64,000 nt of DNA from Oceanispirochaeta sp963676905 (lineage in GTDB: Bacteria; Spirochaetota; Spirochaetia; DSM-2461): contig CAXXVE010000001.1 in assembly GCA_963676905.2 (NCBI GenBank), forward strand, positions 3,844,001-3,908,000, in the 5' to 3' direction. The translations under genes and the position numbers were made by a program. The notes under the pieces were generated by a model. That model saw nothing but the letters and a program-made list of their open reading frames with translations. It was not told where the DNA came from and did no database searches. This document shows, piece by piece, positions 17,858 to 26,028 of the stretch (its first letter is position 1; each line of letters begins with the position of its first letter).

Positions 17858-18631
17858 TTATTCGCTCTCCTTTTCCCAAAGCCTTACAGTTTTGTTTACA
17901 GGTCTACCTTCAGGATCATCCACATTTCCGTTATATGACGTGGTTTGATTGTTATATGACTCAGTCCAATATATTGAGCTGCGTTTTGTTGATCCTCCAG
18001 TAGAAGAGTACATATTATTTACAGTATGTCGATGATATGCATTCTGATAAGCCTGCTCTCCTGCTTCAAACGCAAGAGCTGCACCCCCTTCAAAACGAAT
18101 AAAATCTCCTGCCAGAACTGAAGATACATTTGCCCATGTCCCTGGAAGCCCAAAGTCAGTAGGATTAGGGAATCCGGGGAACTGGATATATGGAAAACCG
18201 ATCGGTAACAACTCATTTTTAGCCGCTTCAACCACTGTATCAACATATGTTTTAACTGCATACTGGCTGGGAATAGCTTCATCACTTTCCCCCAAACTGG
18301 TATTTGTATCACCAAACCAGTTTGGTACATTCCCAAGACCAACCTGAGCTTTTGTGACATCGTGTGGGTTTTCTGTAAGGCTTGAATGATTATTAATCAG
18401 GGCGATAACAGAGTTTTTAATTTGCTCAATATCATCAGGATCAGATTCTCCTAATCCGGCCATTATAAGCTCATCAAGGTTATCAAGAATGAAGTTAATA
18501 GTGTCTGCTGGTAATGCTGAAGCTTTCTTTCCTGCTTGAGCATCTCCAGGGCTAAACTTTCCTGTGTCTTCATCCATACCTGGGTAAAGGCTTCCGTCTG
18601 GAAGTTCTGTATCTATCGGATAAACGCTCAT
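17858..18631 (-). CDS. Phage tail fibre protein
   Basis: The 257-residue product has an N-terminal region typical of Mu-like fibres (DGSLYPGMDEDTGKF, repeated 'ADTINFILDNLDELI'). A central 'SQYAVKTYVDTVVEAAKNEL' coiled segment follows. The C-terminus has a tail-collar-like tip ('LPIGFPYIQFPGFPNPTDFG', 'GTWANVSSVLAGDFIRFEGG', 'YHRHTVNN'). It should mediate host recognition. It is short for a Mu fibre and unpaired, with no invertible segment or invertase next to it. The 4-bp ATGA overlap with the upstream baseplate gene shows operon continuity. Confidence 0.8.
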   Translation of the reverse strand: MSVYPIDTELPDGSLYPGMDEDTGKFSPGDAQAGKKASALPADTINFILDNLDELIMAGLGESDPDDIEQIKNSVIALINNHSSLTENPHDVTKAQVGLGNVPNWFGDTNTSLGESDEAIPSQYAVKTYVDTVVEAAKNELLPIGFPYIQFPGFPNPTDFGLPGTWANVSSVLAGDFIRFEGGAALAFEAGEQAYQNAYHRHTVNNMYSSTGGSTKRSSIYWTESYNNQTTSYNGNVDDPEGRPVNKTVRLWEKESE

Positions 18632-19182
18632 ATCACGACCTCCTCATATTCAAAATCTAGATAATAGTTAGGAGGCGAGAGCTCCCTCATTTTTGTCTCG
18701 AAGTCCAGCTTGGCTTGGTCAGATGTTTCGGAAGGAACTTCCACAATGAATACCAGAAAAGACCGAGCTGAAATATCCCACAATCGCTCCTCTAAAAGAC
18801 TACTTTCACAGCAAAATGTCCGCTGTCTATCAAGCGTCAATGTGAAGCTAAACTCTTCCCCAATCTTATTCCAATCCACTGGTCGGAACAGCATTCCTAT
18901 CCAGGTTTCTACAACCTTATTTTGCCTTTCTTTCAGGGTGTTACCAGCTGAAAGATCAAACACTCTTTCATAGTCAGAAATAAGCTCTACTGCTTGATCT
19001 GGATATGCTTCTTTAAGCAATTCCAGCGCTCTCGACTGGTAACGATAACAACCAGCTGCCATGGCATCGACATACAAAGACAGTTCACTCTCAGGATCGT
19101 CAAATGCCTGTTCAAAATAGATTCCAGGAGGATACAATTTCTGGATTGATGCCCTGTATTCTTCCTGTGTATAAGATGCCAT
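18628..19182 (-). CDS. Mu gp48-like baseplate/tail protein (YmfQ, DUF2313)
   Basis: From the ATG at 19182 (overlapping the gpJ stop as TAATG) the product has 184 residues, starting MASYTQEEYRASIQKLYPPG. This and 'ELISDYERVFDLSAGNTLKE' are characteristic of the YmfQ/DUF2313 family of Mu-type phages, which follows the gpJ-like gene and precedes the fibre gene. It is probably a baseplate component connecting fibres. Confidence 0.85.
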   Translation of the reverse strand: MASYTQEEYRASIQKLYPPGIYFEQAFDDPESELSLYVDAMAAGCYRYQSRALELLKEAYPDQAVELISDYERVFDLSAGNTLKERQNKVVETWIGMLFRPVDWNKIGEEFSFTLTLDRQRTFCCESSLLEERLWDISARSFLVFIVEVPSETSDQAKLDFETKMRELSPPNYYLDFEYEEVVI

Positions 19183-20225
19183 TAGTTCCAAGTTTTTACT
19201 CCTATTTTGGGGTACTCCATAATGGAGAACTGCAGAGGTGATTCTTGAAGGGTGACTTCGACATATGTAATGCCTGCAGGGGATGAAGCAATCGTGCTTA
19301 ATAGGCCATCAGAAAACTCCATGTCAGGCTTGGCATTTTCATCCATCCAGAGATCAAGTGCAGCTTCTGCAGCAGCTCTGTTTTCAACAGTATCTTCACT
19401 TCCATACATAAAGCTCAGGCTCATATCGAATACTGTTATTCCAGGAGTGCTGACATCCCAAAGGAAGGGTGGTGCAACACTCTTAATGTATGCTTTTACA
19501 GAGTCCAGATCGGCTACCGGAGTGCTGTCCTCAGCCAATACCTGAATTAGCAAAGTTCCGTAAGAATCAGAAAGCGGAAACTCCCAGGCTTTGACAACTT
19601 CGCTACTGGAATCCAAGGCCCAGGCCGCCCAGTCTCCTGGCTTGCCATAACGCGTTCCAATTCGGAGGCTCAAGAGCATCCTATTTTTATAATCCGGGTC
19701 ATCTTCCCTATCGGTTCCCCCTGCTATGCCTCCACTTGTTGCTTCGTCATCCAAGCCAGGAATTGGTCTGCTCACTTCAAGAGTTTCTCCTGCAGATAAA
19801 TCAGCTTCCTCCCCAGCTACGAGCGCCCGTATCTGAACTGTAGTTGTACCGTCTACGCCGACCACTGCTTCGTCCTGGGCAACATAATAAATATCACCTA
19901 CAACCCAACTATCTCCAGGGTGTATGGAAGTACCAGGAACCCCACTGATAGTAACAGGTCCAACAGAGAAAGTTTCTAGCTTTCGCTTGGAACTCCTCCA
20001 GCTCCAGTGAGCATCCAAATAGACACCTTCAGCAGTGTCAGGGAAGAGCTGCAGTGCCAGGAACTTCAAGTTCTCATGGAGCAGGTGAAACATCCCTGCA
20101 TTGACCATACTGTTGATCTTCAGAGTGCTGTATTTAGGGGAGGATTTAACCGGGCTCAACCGGCTGTTAAAATCATTCCAGTGCTGTTCCTGGAGTTCCT
20201 CCAAGGTCGGTGTATTAAACCCCAT
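19182..20225 (-). CDS. Baseplate J-like protein (Mu gp47)
   Basis: This 347-residue protein has a typical gpJ start 'FNTPTLEELQEQHWNDFNSRL'. A central region contains 'GGIAGGTDREDDPDYKNRML', the conserved baseplate-J signature. The start at 20225 has GGAGGTTACA upstream. The gene lies between the gp46-like and gp48-like genes, the same order as Mu. It forms part of the baseplate wedge of a contractile tail. Confidence 0.93.
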   Translation of the reverse strand: MGFNTPTLEELQEQHWNDFNSRLSPVKSSPKYSTLKINSMVNAGMFHLLHENLKFLALQLFPDTAEGVYLDAHWSWRSSKRKLETFSVGPVTISGVPGTSIHPGDSWVVGDIYYVAQDEAVVGVDGTTTVQIRALVAGEEADLSAGETLEVSRPIPGLDDEATSGGIAGGTDREDDPDYKNRMLLSLRIGTRYGKPGDWAAWALDSSSEVVKAWEFPLSDSYGTLLIQVLAEDSTPVADLDSVKAYIKSVAPPFLWDVSTPGITVFDMSLSFMYGSEDTVENRAAAEAALDLWMDENAKPDMEFSDGLLSTIASSPAGITYVEVTLQESPLQFSIMEYPKIGVKTWN

Positions 20226-20526
20226 TGTAACCTCCGTGAATATCAGCCGGAGTCTTATCCGGCAGGATGAGTGAAACCTTCCAGTTCACCCTATTTTTCA
20301 GTACTTCGACGGTGATCTCATAGCTGGAGATCATTTCCGCCGGAACCATCCAGCTGACTGCATCGGTCAGGGTCTCTTCCACCTTGCGGGGAGTCTCCGC
20401 TGTGATCTTCTTTTTCTTGAGCTGCCAGAGTATCGTCCCGAACTCCGGATCAGCCCACCATTTTCCTTTATCAGTTCCGATGCAGATCCGGGCGATCTCC
20501 ACCGGGTCATCAGTCCATTCAAACAC
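20215..20526 (-). CDS. Mu gp46-like baseplate protein (gpW/gp25-type)
   Basis: The 103-residue product begins MFEWTDDPVEIARICIGTD and includes 'WWADPEFGTILWQLKKKKIT', the signature of the phage GP46 family. It occupies the conserved place between the baseplate spike and gpJ genes and overlaps gpJ by 11 bp. It is a structural baseplate wedge protein. Confidence 0.9.
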   Translation of the reverse strand: MFEWTDDPVEIARICIGTDKGKWWADPEFGTILWQLKKKKITAETPRKVEETLTDAVSWMVPAEMISSYEITVEVLKNRVNWKVSLILPDKTPADIHGGYNGV

Positions 20527-20530
20527 TGCT

Positions 20531-21019
20531 TCAATCCTCCAGTAGCTGAGCTGTCTTCTGCTTCAGCGCATTGAACTGAATCACCAGATCAGGGTTCAGG
20601 TTTTGATTTGTACTGGACCCTGTCGTTTTGATAGCAGCACAGAGGTCAATCAACTCATCCAGCCAGGCTTTCATGGTGATCGTTTTACTGTAAATGGCCA
20701 GCTTCCCGGACTGTTTTGCAATGGCAGCCGCACCGGCTTTGCTCCATAGGGCAGCGTCCCCCTTTTCAAGGGATGGTTCGCCGTCCCGGCTGCTTACATA
20801 CAGCACTTCTGCAGCACCCTGGTCGCCGCCTTTGAACATCACCATAACGGTGCCTTCTTCCGGCCAGGAGGTGAATCCGTAGGGCCAGCGGACGGTCTCT
20901 TTAACAAGCTGCCCCTGTTTGGTTTTAACCTGGGGAGTAGTGAAATCAGGATTGGTGATTTCTCCGGTGTCAAAAACTTTTCTCAGTCTCTGAAATAGCT
21001 GCTTTATCTGATCATTCAT
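20531..21019 (-). CDS. Baseplate assembly/spike protein V (Mu gp45)
   Basis: This 162-residue protein begins MNDQIKQLFQRLRKVFDTGE. An OB-fold-like central region includes 'ETVRWPYGFTSWPEEGT' and 'GGDQGAAEVLYVSSRDGEPS', followed by a short spike tail. The length and position after the gp44-like gene match Mu gp45, the cell-puncturing spike. It overlaps the upstream gene by 8 bp. Confidence 0.9.
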   Translation of the reverse strand: MNDQIKQLFQRLRKVFDTGEITNPDFTTPQVKTKQGQLVKETVRWPYGFTSWPEEGTVMVMFKGGDQGAAEVLYVSSRDGEPSLEKGDAALWSKAGAAAIAKQSGKLAIYSKTITMKAWLDELIDLCAAIKTTGSSTNQNLNPDLVIQFNALKQKTAQLLED

Positions 21020-21956
21020 AGAGTTCTTTCTCCTCCAGGGTCAGGTTCACATACATCCTTTTTTCCTTCAGGAAGAACTCAACCTGAGTGATCAGCAGAT
21101 ACTTATCCAGCTCAAAGGTGGGAGCCTTTACTTTCACCTGGTAATTCACATCCCAGTACTTGCCGTCGGCATACTTCCAGCTGCCGTAGATTATCCGGTA
21201 TTTCTTGGAACGCCCGAGCTTCATCTCCATTTCGGCCCGCTTCTGCAGCTCGCCGGTCATGGTCTCCCTGTCTATGTATATATCCAGTGGACGTTGAAAT
21301 CCTCTGGCTTTAAGATCCGGATCAAAGACTTTTCCCTCCCTGCCTTCTGAACGAACTGTATAAACAGAGAACTGTTTGGAACCGTCTGCCTCCTCTTCCA
21401 TCTGCTGAAAGTTCACGCCCTCTTCCAGTACAACAGGAAGCTTTTCCGAACTGGCTTTCCCAAGAATAACCCCACCAACCAGATCACTGGTAATGATCAA
21501 CCCCTGGTTCAGAGCTTCTGCAGCCATCTTCTGCCAGGGTGATTCTGCTGTCAGTGCGAACTTCTTAACAACAGAGGTCTTAACATCATCTGGCTTGTTG
21601 TATGGAACACCATACATAGCGCAAAGATGTTCGAATATAGCAGTCAAATACCATCCTTCATAATGGGCCGTTGCGGAAGCATCGATCAGATCCCGCACAT
21701 AGCTGCGACCGGCATAAAAATACCCGTTACTGTCTTTGTTAAGGGTGTGCAGAGTCTTATCAATCCGACCTGCTGTATATGACTTCCCTCCAAAGAGGAT
21801 CTTCACATCATCATGTTTCTGGATTTTGTGGATTCCAGCTCCCGCCTTTACTGAGAAATTGAAGGAGTGGGCTATCTCATCCAGGCTTTTCTTTAAATAG
21901 AAGGTCGTCCAGGTCGGATACTCCTTCCCTTCGATCTTGATAAGTAAGTCAGACAT
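21012..21956 (-). CDS. Baseplate hub protein (Mu gp44 / P)
   Basis: This 314-residue protein shows 'MSDLLIKIEGKEYPTWTTF', 'SLDEIAHSFNFSVKAG' and 'VKILFGGKSYTAGRIDK', the gp44/late-control-D-like hub pattern that forms the ring beneath the tail tube. It overlaps the DNA-circulation gene upstream and the spike gene downstream by 8 bp each, indicating tight coupling. Confidence 0.9.
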   Translation of the reverse strand: MSDLLIKIEGKEYPTWTTFYLKKSLDEIAHSFNFSVKAGAGIHKIQKHDDVKILFGGKSYTAGRIDKTLHTLNKDSNGYFYAGRSYVRDLIDASATAHYEGWYLTAIFEHLCAMYGVPYNKPDDVKTSVVKKFALTAESPWQKMAAEALNQGLIITSDLVGGVILGKASSEKLPVVLEEGVNFQQMEEEADGSKQFSVYTVRSEGREGKVFDPDLKARGFQRPLDIYIDRETMTGELQKRAEMEMKLGRSKKYRIIYGSWKYADGKYWDVNYQVKVKAPTFELDKYLLITQVEFFLKEKRMYVNLTLEEKELYE

Positions 21957-23148
21957 AGAGAATCCTTCCTTTCATCTGAAACAGGTTTTCGGGCCTGTTG
22001 AACTTCTGCAGAACTTCCACTGTTGTTCCCAGCTGCGCCGCAAGAAAAAGAGCATTAACCGGATTGGTCAGAAAGATTTCCTTCTGGTTTACCAACCCCA
22101 GAGACTGGACTGTCTTATAAAGGACCGCGGTGCCCTGGGTTCTTATATTCCGGATCACCTCATTCTCATCTGAGGAGTTCGATTCTGCCGCAACTGAGAG
22201 ATCCACCAGAACTGCTGCCTGCTGCTCTGCATCTTCAACAGACCAGGGCTCGAAGCTCTCCATCAGCTTTGCCGTTCCATAGAATGCCAGGACAGTATAG
22301 GTATGCTCTGCCATACGGGAGTTCTGGGTCTTCGGGATCTCTTCGTTCTGGTCATTCGTTCCAGGATCAATCTGGAATTTCAAAGCCCGCTTGAAGTCCT
22401 GTAAGCAGGAACGGATCGGATCGACCAGGGCGAAGACCTGTTCTCCCGTGGACACGAATGAGACCAGGCTATCCATGATGGAAAAAAGAGAGGTAAGCAT
22501 CTGCCCGGGAAGGGTCACCAGGGTATCAAGTTTTCCCTGGGCCTGCTCAATCTCATACAGAACATCAGCCAGAGGTCCGGTCTTCCCCTGCAGCATGGCA
22601 GTGATATTCAGGATCTCATCAAAGACAGAGCCAAAAGCTTTCTTCGCCTCCAGGAGCAGAGTATCTGATGAAATATCCATATTCTTTTCCACCACTGCCA
22701 GGGTGGCCGCCTCCTGTTGTTCGGAATAGTCTTCAAGGATCTGTGCCGAATCCGGCTCTGAGAAATTGATCTCATCGGGCTGGTATTTATCGAAGTCAAT
22801 GCTGACAACGGCCATCCCTTTGGCATCGACTTTCTCCTGGATGCTCCATTTGGCCACCAGAACATCTACGGAACCCAAGCCGGGAAGGACAAGGGCTCCC
22901 TTACCTGGAGTAAGCAGAGCTTCCTTCAGGAGTTTCTTTTTATCCAGGTAATCATCCCCCAGCAGCTTACCGTTGATACTGAAGCTGTTCGGGATCTGGC
23001 TGATCTGATCGATATCCCATCCACCCAGGGAGGGATAGATCTTTTTATCATTATTGAAACCGCCGGACTCTTTGGAGTCAGTCCAGATAATCCGGACACC
23101 CCGAAAGGAAAGGGGCGATTTCTTCAGTTCCTCTCTCCAATCACTCAT
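21949..23148 (-). CDS. DNA circulation/tail protein (Mu gp43 / N)
   Basis: This 399-residue protein has an N-terminal DNA-circularisation domain: 'PLSFRGVRIIWTDSKESGG', 'YPSLGGWDIDQISQIPNSF' and 'DYLDKKKLLKEALLTPGKGA'. The segment lies at residues 10-110. Despite its name, the Mu homologue N is a tail/baseplate protein. The 4-bp overlap with the tape-measure gene and the order H-N-P match Mu. Confidence 0.9.
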   Translation of the reverse strand: MSDWREELKKSPLSFRGVRIIWTDSKESGGFNNDKKIYPSLGGWDIDQISQIPNSFSINGKLLGDDYLDKKKLLKEALLTPGKGALVLPGLGSVDVLVAKWSIQEKVDAKGMAVVSIDFDKYQPDEINFSEPDSAQILEDYSEQQEAATLAVVEKNMDISSDTLLLEAKKAFGSVFDEILNITAMLQGKTGPLADVLYEIEQAQGKLDTLVTLPGQMLTSLFSIMDSLVSFVSTGEQVFALVDPIRSCLQDFKRALKFQIDPGTNDQNEEIPKTQNSRMAEHTYTVLAFYGTAKLMESFEPWSVEDAEQQAAVLVDLSVAAESNSSDENEVIRNIRTQGTAVLYKTVQSLGLVNQKEIFLTNPVNALFLAAQLGTTVEVLQKFNRPENLFQMKGRILYV

Positions 23149-25181
23149 CCCTGGATACTCCTTGAGCTGGCTCCGGTTTCTGCAGATACCTGATTTTCAT
23201 CAACGTAGGTTTTTGAACTGTAGGAAAGTCCGTCCTCGGTCTGTTCGACAGTAATCTCATTGGTAACATTAACAACCGGAGCCTGGTTCGGATTTGAATA
23301 CGCTGAGAAATCAGCATCCGATAGACTACTTGGGCCGAAGCCTGTTCTGGAAGCGTATCTTTTGGGGACTCTACTTTGAACTGCAGCTTCCGCACCGTCT
23401 CCCACATTGAGAGTATTGTTTCTCCGCCGGTTGTTCATCGGGGAATTGCGGATATTATCAATCTGTTCTTGAGTAGGATCAGTCCGGTGTCTGGCAGCTC
23501 TAAGGTCAGTGGTATGGCCATCCCCCTGGTCCATAAGCTTTCCGGCACCCAAACGCATAAGCCATGATCCTAATGCGCCGCCGACTGCTGTCCCGATTCC
23601 TGGAAGGATGGCCGTACCGATGGCCGCTCCGATCATGGCTCCGCTCAACCCGCTGGTCGCTGTATTGTATTTCCTTTCCTTTTCCTGATTGCTCAATTTG
23701 TCATTGAAGGCTGTAAACAGGACTTCGGTTCCGAAGGCCGCTAAAGAAAGACCTATGGCGGCAGGTCCGCCCAGCTTGGTCATCAGACCGCCTTTTGCTG
23801 TGCTTCCCAAGGCACCGGCGACTCCGTTGCCACCGCTTCCAAGGCCTCCGGCTCCCATATTCGTAACAAAAACGGGCACAGCACCAGCGGCTCCCCCTCC
23901 ACCGATACCAGAAGTAAGAGCAGCAGCACCCCCACGTTGTCCATTTGCCGATCTCATTAGACTTGTGACGGTGGATAAGGCGGAGGCCGTCATGGTGACA
24001 CCCTTTAAAGCAGCCAGGCCGATGGCCACATTTTTAGCTCCATTCATCCAGGCATCAAACTGTTCAGGTGAAACGGAGTTCAGAGCTTCGGCGACCTTTC
24101 CGATCGGCTCAGCAAGGTTTCTGTCTGCGAAACTCTGGACGCTTGTTTTCAGGTTGGTGAGATTGGCTGCCATGGTTGAAGCGTTTCGGGCGGAGTCCTT
24201 CATAATGGTGGACCCGTCTCCCTGCATCTTAAGGAACTCATCCAGACTGCTTACTGCTCCGGACCTTTTGAACTCAGAGATAGCGGAATTGAAAGCCCGC
24301 ATGGCTTCGCTATCGAAGATTGTTCCCAGGCTGCTCAGGTCCCCCTTGGATTTTGTCACGACCTCATTGATCAGGTCGGTAACGGATCTGAACTGACCGG
24401 TTGTATCGTAGACAGAGACTCCCATCTCTTTGAGCTTTTTCTGCTTTACAGGATCAACCAGGTTCCGCATCAGAGCTTCAAAGCTGGTGGCCGCCTGCTC
24501 GGAACTTCCAGTACCTCTCCGGATCACCTGCAGCGCTGCACCCATTTCTGTAAGGGCAGCCGCTCCGCTTCTACCGGTTGCTGTATAGGCATTGATAACC
24601 CGTGGTCCCAGGGCAGCAAGGTTTTCCAGAGTAAAGGCTCCGTTCTTTCCCTGAAGGGTCAGAGTATCGATTGCCTGGCTGGCTGCGTCTGCTCCCAGCC
24701 CCATCTTCTGGAACTCTGCATACAGGCCGCCGATGGCACCGCCTTCTGCTCCGGAGGCCTGTATGGCCATGCCGATGCTTTCAAGGTTTTGCTTAATAAA
24801 TTCCATATCACCGGTTCTTTCGATGATGGAATCAACAGCACCAATCAGTTGAGAGGGATCTATCTTGATTTTGTTATTTCTTGAAACCGCAAAAATATTG
24901 GCTTTCAGCTTATCCACTTCTGCGGCGGAAACATTGGCCTGTGTTCCCAGGCGTGTCATCCTTTTTTCAAGATCGATGGTTTCTTTGAGTGCGGCTGCAG
25001 CACTGAGGCCGCCGCCCAGGGAGAGGAGTTTTCCGGCGGTTCCGGATATCGCTTTATCCAGCCTGGACAAAGAACCGGCCGCGCCGCTGGCAAAGCCAGA
25101 CATATCACGACCGGCTGTCTTAATTGCACCGGAAAATCTGTTGTTTAAACCAAGTTGTACCTGGGCTTTTAAATCAGCCAT
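23145..25181 (-). CDS. Tail tape measure protein
   Basis: From the ATG at 25181 the product has 678 residues, starting MADLKAQVQLGLNNRFSGAI. It contains the TP901-type core ('KTSVQSFADRNLAEPIGKV', 'SPEQFDAWMNGAKNVAIGL') and glycine/alanine-rich hydrophobic segments near residues 500-560 ('LPGIGTAVGGALGSWLMRLG'). A GAGGAG site precedes this ATG, and the ATG overlaps the stop of the frameshifted chaperone extension (TAATG). The protein sets tail length and is translocated at infection. The upstream in-frame ATG at 25211 is less likely. Confidence 0.92.
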   Translation of the reverse strand: MADLKAQVQLGLNNRFSGAIKTAGRDMSGFASGAAGSLSRLDKAISGTAGKLLSLGGGLSAAAALKETIDLEKRMTRLGTQANVSAAEVDKLKANIFAVSRNNKIKIDPSQLIGAVDSIIERTGDMEFIKQNLESIGMAIQASGAEGGAIGGLYAEFQKMGLGADAASQAIDTLTLQGKNGAFTLENLAALGPRVINAYTATGRSGAAALTEMGAALQVIRRGTGSSEQAATSFEALMRNLVDPVKQKKLKEMGVSVYDTTGQFRSVTDLINEVVTKSKGDLSSLGTIFDSEAMRAFNSAISEFKRSGAVSSLDEFLKMQGDGSTIMKDSARNASTMAANLTNLKTSVQSFADRNLAEPIGKVAEALNSVSPEQFDAWMNGAKNVAIGLAALKGVTMTASALSTVTSLMRSANGQRGGAAALTSGIGGGGAAGAVPVFVTNMGAGGLGSGGNGVAGALGSTAKGGLMTKLGGPAAIGLSLAAFGTEVLFTAFNDKLSNQEKERKYNTATSGLSGAMIGAAIGTAILPGIGTAVGGALGSWLMRLGAGKLMDQGDGHTTDLRAARHRTDPTQEQIDNIRNSPMNNRRRNNTLNVGDGAEAAVQSRVPKRYASRTGFGPSSLSDADFSAYSNPNQAPVVNVTNEITVEQTEDGLSYSSKTYVDENQVSAETGASSRSIQG

Positions 25182-25650
25182 TAACCGCTTACTCCTCGTA
25201 TCTCTCCCCATTTCTGCAGGGCAATCTCATGCCACTCCCAGAACCGGGGCCCTGTCATATCCAGCAGGGTCTCATATCTCATCCCCGGAAGGATGATCAT
25301 GATGTCCGCTGCCGTTTCGTCGATTATTCTTCGGAGGCTCCGCTCTCCTCCACCTGCTCCGGGGGGCCGGCAGCCTCCTTCAGCTCATCCAGGCTGAGCC
25401 CCATAAAGCTGGCATAGACTTTAACCAGAACTTCCCGGACCCGCGGCCAGTCCTCCGGGCCGATCTCACCGATAATACCTTCAGGTTCACCAGTCAGAGC
25501 TGAAGTCAAAGCAACATCAGCTCCATAACCGGCTTTGTCCTTAAATCCGTCAGTTGCCATCATGTGGCGGACTTTCGCATCAGCAAACTTCAACTCTGAT
25601 ATGGTTCGTTCTCCCTTTGTAACAGGGACTTTGAGAGTGAGTTTCTCCAT
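25181..25650 (-). CDS. Tail assembly chaperone, predicted -1 frameshift product
   Basis: On the minus strand the chaperone gene contains the heptamer C CCC CCG (plus-strand 25360-25366) in the X_XXY_YYZ phase. Shifting -1 there enters a frame that stays open to a TAA at 25181-25183. This adds about 60 residues, including 'RRIIDETAADIMIILPGMRY' and 'FWEWHEIALQKWGEIRG'. The stop overlaps the tape-measure ATG. This reproduces the G/GT and E/E' arrangement of long-tailed phages. The fused product would be about 156 residues. The shift is inferred, not shown. Confidence 0.7.
25324..25650 (-). CDS. Tail assembly chaperone (Mu gp41 / P2 gpE type)
   Basis: The zero-frame product has 108 residues: 'LTLKVPVTKGERTISELKF', then 'LTGEPEGIIGEIGPEDWPRVREV', then an acidic C-terminus. 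The middle segment matches the Phage_TAC family of gpE/gp41 proteins. It follows the tail tube gene (TGATG overlap) and precedes the tape measure, as expected. A slippery heptamer near its 3' end suggests a longer frameshifted form. Confidence 0.85.
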   Translation of the reverse strand: MEKLTLKVPVTKGERTISELKFADAKVRHMMATDGFKDKAGYGADVALTSALTGEPEGIIGEIGPEDWPRVREVLVKVYASFMGLSLDELKEAAGPPEQVEESGASEE

Positions 25651-26009
25651 CAGCTGGTCCTTTCACTTATGGCACTACGGATCGTAAGAGGGATTTCCCC
25701 TTTGCTCAGCTCAGCAGCTTCCGCCGCCGAAGCCGCAGGCATCATATACTCTTTACCGGAACGAAGACCGATTGTGATATTCTCATCACGGAAGTTCAGA
25801 TCTTCCACTGAGATCCTGGGATCAGAAAGAACGGTGACTTTACACTCCGCTTTCACATTCTTTTCCGTATAGCCTGAATCCTCGGGCTGCTCGGCATCAT
25901 GATCTTCTCTCTGAACAGAGGAAGGGCGGAAGGTTCCAGTCCCTTCCTTAATAGGAATATCTCCGATGGAAGGGATATTCAGTCGTTTTACATAATCAAG
26001 GTTAGCCAT
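25650..26009 (-). CDS. Tail tube protein (Mu gpM)
   Basis: This 119-residue protein begins MANLDYVKRLNIPSIGDIPI and contains 'KAECKVTVLSDPRISVEDL' and 'FRDENITIGLRSGKEYMMP', in line with the Mu tail tube family. It lies directly after the sheath gene and before the chaperone. It polymerises into the inner tube of the contractile tail. Confidence 0.88.
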   Translation of the reverse strand: MANLDYVKRLNIPSIGDIPIKEGTGTFRPSSVQREDHDAEQPEDSGYTEKNVKAECKVTVLSDPRISVEDLNFRDENITIGLRSGKEYMMPAASAAEAAELSKGEIPLTIRSAISERTS

Positions 26010-26028
26010 CAGTTATTCTCCTTTCCTG

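Noticed and set aside
17858..18631. Invertible tail-fibre switch
   Set aside because: Only one fibre gene with one chaperone is present and there is no invertase gene or inverted crossover repeat nearby.
23689..24396. Long plus-strand ORFs opposite the tape measure and other late genes
   Set aside because: They are antisense shadows of well-supported leftward genes, with composition reflecting the complementary strand and no start signals.
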